Positions 52,921-60,840 of a stretch of 64,000 bases of DNA are shown here, in pieces; positions within the stretch are counted from its first letter, which is position 1, and every line of letters begins with the position of its first letter. The notes under the pieces were generated by a model that had not been told where the DNA came from, did no database searches, and saw nothing but the letters and a program-made list of their open reading frames with translations. The stretch is from assembly GCA_902797965.1 (NCBI GenBank), contig CADBUY010000002.1:223827-287826 (forward strand), given 5' to 3'. The position numbers and the translations under genes were made by a program. Source of the DNA: an uncultured bacterium. GTDB taxonomy: Bacteria; Cyanobacteriota; Vampirovibrionia; Gastranaerophilales; Gastranaerophilaceae.

Positions 52921-53836
52921 AAATATTTAACCCTTGTGTTATAAAAAATATTAAAAATAAAAGTACACCAACTGAAAAAGCAGGAACATAAGGAAGTCGT
53001 CTTTGAGTTTTTTTATCAATTCCTTTAAACATACAATGAATAAATAAAACTGCACTTATAAATAATAAACCAATTCCATAATAATTATTTAATACTGTGC
53101 TGCAAAGTATTATACTTATAATGAATAAAATAGATGTAACAAGAGTTGCATAGTCTGCTGCTTTATATTTATCATACAAAAATACAGGAACAAAAATTAA
53201 AGCATACGCAAATAATCCTAACAGAAGAATAATCGGTAGATTGTATACCCCAAACGCTGCACCAATTGCACCTGCAACATAAGTATCAGCTTCACCCATC
53301 ACGTCTGTTTTTGCTATGAGTTTTCCTATTCGTGAAATTGTTTCAAATATAATTACGCCGACTATTAATCCTAAAACAGAACTTGTTAAACCTTGCCATC
53401 CGCCTGATAAAAATGAACAAAGAAGTCCGCTAATTCCCATTGTTATTGCCAAATTGCAATCTACAAGGTTTTCTTTTAAATCCGTTCCCGTCATTATAAG
53501 AAGAAGTGATAGCCATATAATTACAAATAATGTTTGATAACTAATTCCAAATTTCCAGAACGAAAACCCGAACAAAACCATTGTGATAAATTCAACAATC
53601 GGATATTGAATACTGATAGGTTCCTTGCAAAAATAGCATTTCCCTCTTAGAAAAATATAAGATAATATTGGTATATTATGCCACCAGTGCAGCTTATTGT
53701 TGCATTTAGGACACTTTGACGGTGGGAATACTATACTTTCGCCTGAAAGGGAACGTAATATAACGACATTATAAAAACTTCCAAAACACAGTCCAAATAC
53801 ACAAACCCAAACTAATAAATATGCGTTTAAATCCAT
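52871..53836 (-). CDS. pilD: Type IV prepilin peptidase / methyltransferase (A24)
   Basis: 321 aa inner-membrane bifunctional enzyme that cleaves and N-methylates type IV pilins. N-terminal LCFGSFYNVVILR, cytoplasmic cysteine pairs CPKCNNKLHWWHNIPILSY...CYFCKEPISIQYP near residues 38-75, and the two aspartate sites TGTDLKENLVD (near 120) and MGEADTYVAG (near 180, replacing GxGD). Nine or so hydrophobic helices. The sigma factor gene is immediately upstream on the same strand. Confidence 0.94.
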   Translation of the reverse strand: MDLNAYLLVWVCVFGLCFGSFYNVVILRSLSGESIVFPPSKCPKCNNKLHWWHNIPILSYIFLRGKCYFCKEPISIQYPIVEFITMVLFGFSFWKFGISYQTLFVIIWLSLLLIMTGTDLKENLVDCNLAITMGISGLLCSFLSGGWQGLTSSVLGLIVGVIIFETISRIGKLIAKTDVMGEADTYVAGAIGAAFGVYNLPIILLLGLFAYALIFVPVFLYDKYKAADYATLVTSILFIISIILCSTVLNNYYGIGLLFISAVLFIHCMFKGIDKKTQRRLPYVPAFSVGVLLFLIFFITQGLNIYDNSILSDTIQKLLHI

Positions 53837-53837
53837 T

Positions 53838-54674
53838 CTACACTCCCATAAGTGAGTTGCCGAGCTGCGAATCTGCTATCATTTCGTGAAGCAGGCTGAA
53901 TGCTTTTTTGATTTTCCTTGAAATTTGCATTTGAGAAACGGCAAGCTTTTCTGCAATTTCTTTTTGGCTTAAATCTTGATAATAATAGAGTTCAATGATT
54001 TTTCTGTATTCTTTTGGAAGTCTTGCTATAACAAGTTCAAGAATAAGTCTTGCATCCTCCATGTCAGCCATTTCTTTGTAGTTATCGCCAGGAATTACTT
54101 CTTCATATTTCAAGTTATTATTATCAGAATGATACATATCGTCAAGTGAAACAGTTGTCTTTCTTCTATCAGCCTGAAGAGCAAAATCTACGTCTTTTGT
54201 TGAAACATTGAGCGCATCTGCAACGTATTCATTGGTTAAATCGTTTAACTCCTCCGGCGTTAGTGTACTTATAAATGAATTTATACGATATGAAAGCTCC
54301 TGAATGTGTCTTGGAACTTTAATCGTATTCATTTTATCCCGCAGATAATGTTTCATCTCTCCGATAATTAAACTACCGGCATAGAACTTGAAGTTATCAT
54401 TCCTTTCAGGAGAGAAACTTTCGATAGCTTTCAACAATCCTATAGAACCGGCCTGCACCAAATCATCTATCGGGTCATAAGAACGTCTTGCAATTGTGCG
54501 TGCAATTCTCTTTACGATGGGAAGCATACGAGTTACAATCAGAGCTTTTGCTTTTGCTTTTTGTGACTGGTTTTCTGCATTGCGATAATCTCGCAGCCAC
54601 TCTGCAACAAGTTCGTACAATAATTGCTCTTTTTGTTTATCTTGCAAAATTACGCTCCCACTATGACATAACAA
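53838..54674 (-). CDS. SigF-like RNA polymerase sigma factor (group 3)
   Basis: 278 aa. Region 2 DPIDDLVQAGSIGLLKAIESF near residues 66-86 with the KFYAGSLIIGEMKHYLRD core-binding segment; region 3 around VPRHIQELSYRIN; region 4 helix-turn-helix LPKEYRKIIELYYYQDLSQKEIAEKLAVSQMQISRKIKKAF near 220-260. This is the SigF/SigB group, which in Synechocystis controls type IV pilus motility. Two bases upstream of pilD, so one operon. The start is not supported by a clear Shine-Dalgarno; an internal start is possible. Confidence 0.93.
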   Translation of the reverse strand: MLCHSGSVILQDKQKEQLLYELVAEWLRDYRNAENQSQKAKAKALIVTRMLPIVKRIARTIARRSYDPIDDLVQAGSIGLLKAIESFSPERNDNFKFYAGSLIIGEMKHYLRDKMNTIKVPRHIQELSYRINSFISTLTPEELNDLTNEYVADALNVSTKDVDFALQADRRKTTVSLDDMYHSDNNNLKYEEVIPGDNYKEMADMEDARLILELVIARLPKEYRKIIELYYYQDLSQKEIAEKLAVSQMQISRKIKKAFSLLHEMIADSQLGNSLMGV

Positions 54675-54708
54675 TCATAACATGATAAATTAATCTAGGC
54701 AATTCAAT

Positions 54709-55206
54709 TTATTCAGCTTTTTTAAATATAAGTTTTTGTGCCTGTTCGAGTTCTGCTTTTAATCTGTTGCAATATCTTGTTTTTAAGGTATCTAAAGCTT
54801 TTTCAGCTTCCTCTATTTGAGTTCTTAGTGTATCCAATGCTGATGGTTGAATTTCTTCAAGTCTTGACGCAAATCTGTTTGTGCTTTCCATTACGATATA
54901 AGAATCCTGCAGGTTTGGTTGCCTTTCATTTGAGCCGCCGCTGACACGTTTTCCGTTAATCTTTGTATAAGTATATTCTGGACGTGATTTATCAATTTCT
55001 ATTTTGTATTTTGTTATTTTTTCAGATTCATTTATTCTTACGAGGCTGTCAATAAAAGTTTTTACGGTATCCATATCTTTCATGGTTCCGGAATTTGTAT
55101 ATTTTTCAGCTTTTATAAAAGCTTCTTTTAGCGACTCACTGGGCTTAATTGTTGCTTTAAAACTGTAGTTATTATTGCGATTTGTGTTAATTGGGTTAAT
55201 TTTCAT
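54709..55206 (-). CDS. Hypothetical protein with lineage-type N-terminal motif
   Basis: 165 aa from ATG 55206 (MKINPINTNRNNNYSFKATIKPS); AAGGA lies ten bases upstream, whereas an ATG at 55215 would overlap it. NYSFKAT fits the F-x-[AGS] motif. The last 50 residues are a coiled-coil-like helix (IQPSALDTLRTQIEEAEKAL). Helical centre, no signal peptide. Function unknown. Confidence 0.6.
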   Translation of the reverse strand: MKINPINTNRNNNYSFKATIKPSESLKEAFIKAEKYTNSGTMKDMDTVKTFIDSLVRINESEKITKYKIEIDKSRPEYTYTKINGKRVSGGSNERQPNLQDSYIVMESTNRFASRLEEIQPSALDTLRTQIEEAEKALDTLKTRYCNRLKAELEQAQKLIFKKAE

Positions 55207-55224
55207 AATGCACATATCCTTTCG

Positions 55225-55956
55225 TTATAAATAAAATATTAAATTGATTATAAAATCTGCTGATAACATATAAATTGTTGATAAAATAGCTGCTTTTGTA
55301 GTTGATTCTCCTACATCTTTAGCACCTCCTTTTGTTTCGTAACCTTGTGTTGCACAGACAAGAGCTATTAGCATTCCAAAGATAAATGCTTTGAACAAAC
55401 TTATATAAATATCTCTTGAATTAAGCCAGAGCCATACAGAATGAGTGTATCTGGCAGGATGGAGTCCGATTGTTGCATGAGATACAAGTAAACCTCCCGC
55501 AATACCAACAAGCTCTGCAATCATTACTACCATCGGAACAGTAATAGCGGCGGCAACAATTCTTGGTGTGAAGTAGTATCCTATAGGGTCTACTTTTAAA
55601 GTTTTTATAGCATCAACCTGAGATGTTACCTGCATATTTGCAATCTCTGCAGAAATCGCTGTTCCCGCCCTTGCTCCGATTGCTAATGCAACAAATCCTG
55701 GCGCAATTTCTCTTATCATTACTATTGCAATTGAACCGCCAATATATGCTTCTGCGCCTGACATTAAAAATTGTTTTGAGACCTGAATTGCAATAACAGC
55801 AGCAGAAACAAAAGCTATGACAAGTGATATTGTCAAAGAATCGTAACTTATAGAGGCTGCCTGATTAAGAACATGACATACTCTTGTGCGTCCGCTTAAC
55901 AAATACCGAACGCTTATCCATAAATTAGTCATACATTTTCCAAAAAAACTAATCAT
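55225..55956 (-). CDS. MlaE/YrbE-type ABC transporter permease
   Basis: 243 aa, about five to six membrane helices. SAAVIAIQVSKQFLMSGAEAYIGGSIAIVMIREIAPGFVALAIGARAGTAISAEIANMQVTSQVDAIKTL is the MlaE signature region. MlaE exports or maintains phospholipids in Gram-negative envelopes and chloroplasts (TGD1). No MlaF/MlaD partner is adjacent; the start overlaps ilvE by 8 bases. Its presence implies an outer membrane. Confidence 0.92.
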   Translation of the reverse strand: MISFFGKCMTNLWISVRYLLSGRTRVCHVLNQAASISYDSLTISLVIAFVSAAVIAIQVSKQFLMSGAEAYIGGSIAIVMIREIAPGFVALAIGARAGTAISAEIANMQVTSQVDAIKTLKVDPIGYYFTPRIVAAAITVPMVVMIAELVGIAGGLLVSHATIGLHPARYTHSVWLWLNSRDIYISLFKAFIFGMLIALVCATQGYETKGGAKDVGESTTKAAILSTIYMLSADFIINLIFYL

Positions 55957-56863
55957 AAATTGGAGTACACCATCCTTTGAATTTTTCTGATTTGCCTCTT
56001 ACAACATCAAAGTAGAGGTCTTGAATTTGTTTTGTGATTTTACCTGTTTTACCATCACCTATTAAACGGTTATCAATACTTTCAACGGGAACTATTTGAG
56101 CGCCAGTTCCACAGCAAAAGCATTCTTCTGCATTATATATTTCAGTTCTGTCTATAGGTCTTTCCGATACAGGAATGCCTAGCTCTTTAGCAAGTTCTAT
56201 TACTGTATTTCGTGTAACACCAATTAAAATATCATCAGTTATGCTTGTTGTAGTGAGGACTCCATTAAATACGAAAAATATATTCATTGCGGAACCCTCT
56301 GTTACCTGTCCTGATTCAGACAAAACAACAGCATCATCAAATCCCATTTCATGAGCATCAGTTTTAATAAGAGCAGAATTTGCATACGCTCCGCTAACTT
56401 TTGCTCTTGGAGGAATAGCGTTATCAGAAGTTCTTCTCCAACTTGAAACGCATAATCTTAAACCTCTCTCGGCATCAAAATAATTGCCGAACGGAGTTGT
56501 AAAGATTAAAAATGAATCTTCATTATCAGTTAGTGTAGGACCCACTTTTATTGCTGATTTGTATAAGGTAGGACGAATATAAGCATCAGTCTTATATGCA
56601 TTTTTCTTTAGTAAATCTTTTGTAATTTGTTCATATTCATCTAAAGTATAGGGTGAATTCATCCACATGACCTTTGCACTAGCCAAAAGCCTTTTATAGT
56701 GGTCTTTTACTCTAAAAGCATACATCTGGTTTTCTTCTGCGTTATAGTACGCTCTTATTCCCTCAAAAACCGATGTCCCATATAAAAATGCGTGAGTTCT
56801 CACCGGCAAAACTGCTTTGTCAGCTTCTATATATTTACCATTCATATAGACATATTCGTTCAT
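55949..56863 (-). CDS. ilvE: Branched-chain amino acid aminotransferase
   Basis: 304 aa, fold-IV PLP enzyme. MNGKYIEADKAVLPVRTHAFLYGTSVFEGIRAY start, PLP Lys155 in RAKVSGAYANSALIK, and VLSESGQVTEGSAMNIFFV near 181-199. Typical length. Divergent from the EF-hand-like gene at 56999. Confidence 0.96.
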   Translation of the reverse strand: MNEYVYMNGKYIEADKAVLPVRTHAFLYGTSVFEGIRAYYNAEENQMYAFRVKDHYKRLLASAKVMWMNSPYTLDEYEQITKDLLKKNAYKTDAYIRPTLYKSAIKVGPTLTDNEDSFLIFTTPFGNYFDAERGLRLCVSSWRRTSDNAIPPRAKVSGAYANSALIKTDAHEMGFDDAVVLSESGQVTEGSAMNIFFVFNGVLTTTSITDDILIGVTRNTVIELAKELGIPVSERPIDRTEIYNAEECFCCGTGAQIVPVESIDNRLIGDGKTGKITKQIQDLYFDVVRGKSEKFKGWCTPIYD

Positions 56864-56935
56864 TCCCTAATCTCCTATCCAGATAATTATACAATGACTG
56901 AATTAAAAAAACTTGTATTTGTAAAAAAATGTTAC

Positions 56936-56959
56936 AACTATAAGCAATTTTTATAGTTA
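56936..56959. promoter_or_regulatory. Inverted repeat upstream of the EF-hand-like gene
   Basis: AACTATAA-GCAATTT-TTATAGTT, a perfect 8-base inverted repeat about 40 bases before the start codon in the ilvE-56999 divergent region. Operator or short hairpin. Confidence 0.4.
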
Positions 56960-56998
56960 AAAAATCTTTATATAAATATATAGTGTGGAGGTAATTCT

Positions 56999-57679
56999 AT
57001 GTTTGAAGTGAATAATGATGTTGCAAAAATTGACGGAAGTATGGGAAAGTATGATAAAACCGTGACAAATCCGTCAGTAAGATACGGGAAAAATGCAGTA
57101 AATAATTATTATTCATATATGGAGCAGCCTCTTCTTGCTGACAACAAAGAGCCTGCACCGATTTTGGATTTTAGTCCAAATTCTGAGGCTGCGGAAAAAA
57201 ATATTGAGAAGCTGGATAAATTTGTTAAAGATAATGATGCTTATCTAAAAGCACTTCCTCCTCTGGAGTTTGAGTATCGTTATATGCCTAATATTCACAA
57301 AAAAGGCGAAGTTGATACTCAATCCGTTTTAGCATCCGCTTATGAAGAATTAGGCAGAAGAAAAGAAGTTAGCGTAGAAGATGTGGACAGAGCTTTTGCC
57401 ATCAACAGTGAATTTTCGTCCGAACCAATCGATTTGAATAAAGACGGAAAAATTGATGCGGCAGAATACGGCACAACCATTCTTGCCGCAGATATGTTCT
57501 CAAAATCGGATACACCTGATACATCAAATATTGATGGCACAATAAACTCTAAAGGTTTAAATAAAATTTTAGAATACACACATAAAAGTAATGCAGAAGC
57601 AGCAGCCAACCTGTATTCAAATCTGTACAATCAGTACAACTTAGGTGATGCATACAAAAAATTTAATCCTGAGGGATAA
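56999..57679 (+). CDS. Hypothetical protein with EF-hand-like calcium-binding loops
   Basis: 226 aa, strong GGAGG 9 bases before the ATG. No signal peptide. Residues about 138-158 contain an EF-hand-like loop (DLNKDGKIDAAEY) and a second weaker one follows (NIDGTINSKGL). Otherwise charged and helical. The 31082-32170 protein shows a similar loop (DYNKDGKITKADL). Ca-dependent binding is inferred; function unknown. Confidence 0.65.
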   Translation: MFEVNNDVAKIDGSMGKYDKTVTNPSVRYGKNAVNNYYSYMEQPLLADNKEPAPILDFSPNSEAAEKNIEKLDKFVKDNDAYLKALPPLEFEYRYMPNIHKKGEVDTQSVLASAYEELGRRKEVSVEDVDRAFAINSEFSSEPIDLNKDGKIDAAEYGTTILAADMFSKSDTPDTSNIDGTINSKGLNKILEYTHKSNAEAAANLYSNLYNQYNLGDAYKKFNPEG

Positions 57680-57744
57680 AATATCTACCGGTATAGAACT
57701 ATTGAGGCAAGTATAGAATGTTTTTATTTTATATTTACCTCTCC

Positions 57745-58440
57745 CTAATACATCTTAATTATTCTATTAATCCCCTCTTTTGCGGTATTAAACAATTCAA
57801 TCATTCTTTCAAACTCGTAAGGTTCACCTTCGGATGTTGTTTGAAAGTCTACAATTTTGCCGCTCTCTGTTAAAATAACATTTGAATCAACCTGAGCGTG
57901 AGAGTCTTCTTCATAATTCAAATCAAGTTTAATCTCGCCGTCAACAATACCTATTGATATTGCTGCGATTGGTTCTATAATAGGATTTTCTTGTATGTCA
58001 CCAGAGTTTATAAGTTTATTTATAGCATCCCGAAGTGCCAAAAAACCACCGCAAATACTTGCTGTTCTTGTTCCGCCGTCAGCCTGAATTACATCAGCAT
58101 CAATTGTAATTGTCATTCCAGGCATTTTTTCTAGATCAACGCAAGCTCTTAGACTTCTTCCAATCAGTCTTTGAATTTCGTGTGTTCTGCCTGAAACTTT
58201 TTCGCGTTCTCGTTTACATCTTGTGTTTGTTGAAGCAGGAAGTAAAGAATATTCAGCAGTTACCCATCCTCTGTTATCATCATCTGACATCCATTTGGGT
58301 TTCTTTAAATCAACAGATGCAGTTGTTATAACTTTTGTATCTCCAAATTCCACAAGCACAGAACCAAGCGCATGTTTTGTAAAATCGTGTGTAAACTTAA
58401 TCTCTCTTAACTGATTATTTTCTCTTCCGTCTGCTCTCAT
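57745..58440 (-). CDS. rph: Ribonuclease PH
   Basis: 231 aa, normal length. Phosphorolytic 3' exonuclease trimming tRNA. MRADGRENNQLREIKFTHDFTKHALGSVLVEFGDTKVI start, RGWVTAEYSLLPASTNTRCKRER near 58-80, GRSLRACVDLEKMPGMTITIDADVIQADGGTRTASICG with the phosphate-binding arginines. Monocistronic; divergent from the aminotransferase. Confidence 0.97.
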   Translation of the reverse strand: MRADGRENNQLREIKFTHDFTKHALGSVLVEFGDTKVITTASVDLKKPKWMSDDDNRGWVTAEYSLLPASTNTRCKREREKVSGRTHEIQRLIGRSLRACVDLEKMPGMTITIDADVIQADGGTRTASICGGFLALRDAINKLINSGDIQENPIIEPIAAISIGIVDGEIKLDLNYEEDSHAQVDSNVILTESGKIVDFQTTSEGEPYEFERMIELFNTAKEGINRIIKMY

Positions 58441-58520
58441 ATTTGCTCCTGTAATTTATCCCTTGGTTTAACCTGTTTCTATATTAGCATAAATTTTGCT
58501 CTTTATGTTAAAATTTTTTT

Positions 58521-59624
58521 ATGAAGATATCGCCTTTTAAAATCGAAGAATGGATGAACAGGTACGAAGCGGGTGCATTGTATGATTTGACTACAACTTG
58601 TATCAAACCTTTGTCTTTAAACGAATTATTAAAACTTGCACCATCTGCTGATTTAAACGAGATTTTTAACAGACCGCTCGGATATGGTGATATTACAGGT
58701 TCTGAAAGGCTAAAAACTGCAATTCAAAGTCTTTATACAAATCAGGAACAAAAAAATATTACAATAACCCATGGCGCAATCGGAGCGAATCAACTTGTAT
58801 TTTATTCACTTCTTGAAAAAGGTGATGAGGTTGTTTGTATTGTTCCAACTTATCAGCAGCACTATTCAATTCCTGAATCGATTGGTGCAGATGTAAAACT
58901 ATATTTTTTGAAAGAAGAAAACAACTGGCTTCCTGATATGGAAGAACTTGAACAGATTGTAACTTCCAAAACAAAACTTTTATGTCTGAATAATCCAAAT
59001 AATCCGACAGGAGCCGTTATCCCAAATTGGCTATTGGAAGAGATTGTAGAGTTTGCAAAAAGAAAACATCTTTGGGTTCTTTCTGATGAAGTATACAGGG
59101 GGCTGAATATGATAGGCAATCCATATTCAGAATCAATAGCAGATTTGTATGAACGAGGCATATCCGTAGGAAGTATGTCTAAAACATATTCTCTTCCGGG
59201 ACTCAGAGTCGGCTGGATTTGTGCAAGAGAAGATTTGATAAATGAGATTAATCATCAACGACAGTATAATACAATAAGTGTAAGTATTCTTGATGAATAT
59301 TTTGCTGCCGTTGCAATAGAAAACAGAGAAGCAATAAGAGAGCGTAATATTAATATTATGCTACAGGGAATAGAAACTTTTACAAACTGGCTTACTGCTG
59401 AACCACTTGTAGAGTGTGTTATTCCAAATGGCGGCACGACAGCTCTTGTAAAATATAAAAATGATATGAAATCAAGAGATTTATGCAAAAGATTGCAGAA
59501 CAGGACAGGTGTTGCTATTCTCCCCGGAGAAACCTTAGAGATGGAGGGATATGTAAGAATCGGGTTCTGCGCGATTGCCCTAAAACCGGCTTTGGACTTA
59601 TTTTCAGAATATTTGCATCAATAA
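58521..59624 (+). CDS. PLP-dependent class I/II aminotransferase
   Basis: 367 aa, fold type I. LNNPNNPTGAV near residue 156, LSDEVYRG near 187, PLP Lys221 in SMSKTYSLPGLRVGW, arginine in EGYVRIGFC near the C-terminus. The substrate is not determined; it resembles generic MalY/PatB- or capreomycidine-synthase-like aminotransferases. No pathway partners alongside; the following gene belongs to a toxin-like module. Confidence 0.88.
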   Translation: MKISPFKIEEWMNRYEAGALYDLTTTCIKPLSLNELLKLAPSADLNEIFNRPLGYGDITGSERLKTAIQSLYTNQEQKNITITHGAIGANQLVFYSLLEKGDEVVCIVPTYQQHYSIPESIGADVKLYFLKEENNWLPDMEELEQIVTSKTKLLCLNNPNNPTGAVIPNWLLEEIVEFAKRKHLWVLSDEVYRGLNMIGNPYSESIADLYERGISVGSMSKTYSLPGLRVGWICAREDLINEINHQRQYNTISVSILDEYFAAVAIENREAIRERNINIMLQGIETFTNWLTAEPLVECVIPNGGTTALVKYKNDMKSRDLCKRLQNRTGVAILPGETLEMEGYVRIGFCAIALKPALDLFSEYLHQ

Positions 59625-59633
59625 CAGAGTATT

Positions 59634-59661
59634 TTGTACAAAGTCTTGCGATACTGTACAA
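59634..59661. promoter_or_regulatory. Inverted repeat in the zeta-like gene promoter region
   Basis: TTGTACA (59634-59640) and TGTACAA (59655-59661), 14 bases apart, about 50 bases before the start codon of the zeta-like kinase; GATAAAAT lies between. Suits an autoregulated toxin-antitoxin operator. Confidence 0.45.
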
Positions 59662-59710
59662 TAACAGTAATAATAAGAAATTACATGTTTATTTATGATA
59701 AAATGGTTAT

Positions 59711-60301
59711 ATGGTAAAAGAGTTATACATTATAGCAGGAGCGAATGGTAGTGGGAAAAGTACTCTTGCGGAAATAATCTTAAAAGAAAAACAACTAGAA
59801 TTTTTAAATGCTGATGAGATTGCTCGTGAAATATCCCCTAATGCAATAGATAAAGTACCAATTACAGCGGGAAAAGAATATATCAAAAGATTAAACAAAT
59901 ATTTTGAAGATAACAAATCTTTTGCAGTAGAATCAACTTTATCAGGCAAAAATATTATCAGCATTATAAATAGAGCCAAAAAACAAAAATACAAAATTGT
60001 TTTAGTTTATATCTTTCTTAACAGTTGTACGGTTTGCATTGCGAGAGTAAATAAGCGTGTTAAAAACGGTGGTCATAACGTAAAAGCAGAAGATATAGTA
60101 AGACGATATTATAGAAGTGTTGCAAATTTTGAAGATGTATATAAAAATATGGTTGACGAATGGATGTTGTTCTATAATGGTTTTGAATACGACCCTATTT
60201 TAGTAGCATACAAAGATAGTGAAAGTTGTGATATAATAAAAGAAGATTTACAAAATAAGTTTAATAGTATTTTGGATATGACAAGGAAAATAAATGAATA
60301 A
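59711..60301 (+). CDS. Zeta-toxin-like P-loop kinase
   Basis: 196 aa. P-loop AGANGSGKST at residues 9-18, NADEIAREISP near 35, AVESTLSGKN near 75 and a helical C-terminal half with VRRYYRSVANFEDVY. This is the zeta toxin / predicted ABC-type ATPase group, kinases that phosphorylate UDP-GlcNAc or other small molecules. The gene after it overlaps by 8 bases (60294), an unusual order because classical zeta toxins follow their epsilon antitoxin. Toxicity unproven. Confidence 0.8.
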   Translation: MVKELYIIAGANGSGKSTLAEIILKEKQLEFLNADEIAREISPNAIDKVPITAGKEYIKRLNKYFEDNKSFAVESTLSGKNIISIINRAKKQKYKIVLVYIFLNSCTVCIARVNKRVKNGGHNVKAEDIVRRYYRSVANFEDVYKNMVDEWMLFYNGFEYDPILVAYKDSESCDIIKEDLQNKFNSILDMTRKINE

Positions 60302-60485
60302 TAATGCACTACAAATGTTAAATATGTTTAAAACGGCGACACAAATTGCTCAAACAAGAAATGTCTATGAATTTCGTTATCATGTTCAACGTGCAGCCTT
60401 ACTTGAACTATTTAAAAGAGCCTTTCCTTATATTCAAGACGAAGCCAATCTTTTAAATATGGTCGATATGGCTATGAGAGGGTAA
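60294..60485 (+). CDS. Small helical protein paired with the zeta-like kinase
   Basis: 63 aa, two or three helices (LQMLNMFKTATQIAQTRNVYEFRYHVQRAALLELFKRAFPYI...NMVDMAMRG). Overlaps the kinase end by 8 bases, so translationally coupled. Candidate antitoxin or accessory factor; not homologous to epsilon as far as I can see. Confidence 0.65.
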   Translation: MNNNALQMLNMFKTATQIAQTRNVYEFRYHVQRAALLELFKRAFPYIQDEANLLNMVDMAMRG

Positions 60486-60489
60486 GCAG

Positions 60490-60834
60490 TTATAAATTTG
60501 ATTCATTTTGAATTTCTACTATTCTGTCATATATGTAGAATATATTCTCAGCTAGTTTTTTACTTGTAGTCCAATGGCAATGTAACCAACCACCATCTCC
60601 CCCTCTAAAATACATACATTTATTTTTATTATAAAAAACGTTTTCTATATAAGCCAATTTTTCGCTTATATCTTTTTCTATAATTTTATCACTTGATAAA
60701 TTACGCAACCATCCATTATATGCTTTAAATAATCTTTTATTCAGAGAACCTGTTTCTGTTGCAAGAATTTTAACTGCCTGTCTAAAATATTCGCATAAAG
60801 ATAAATCATTTTTTATATCATCATAATATGTCAT
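60490..60834 (-). CDS. Hypothetical protein downstream of mrr
   Basis: 114 aa, helical with a central RGGDGGWLHCHWTTS stretch rich in Trp/His/Cys. Six bases after the mrr stop, so co-transcribed with it and convergent with the zeta-like pair. Not recognised; a partner of the Mrr endonuclease is possible. Confidence 0.65.
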   Translation of the reverse strand: MTYYDDIKNDLSLCEYFRQAVKILATETGSLNKRLFKAYNGWLRNLSSDKIIEKDISEKLAYIENVFYNKNKCMYFRGGDGGWLHCHWTTSKKLAENIFYIYDRIVEIQNESNL

Positions 60835-60840
60835 ATATAA

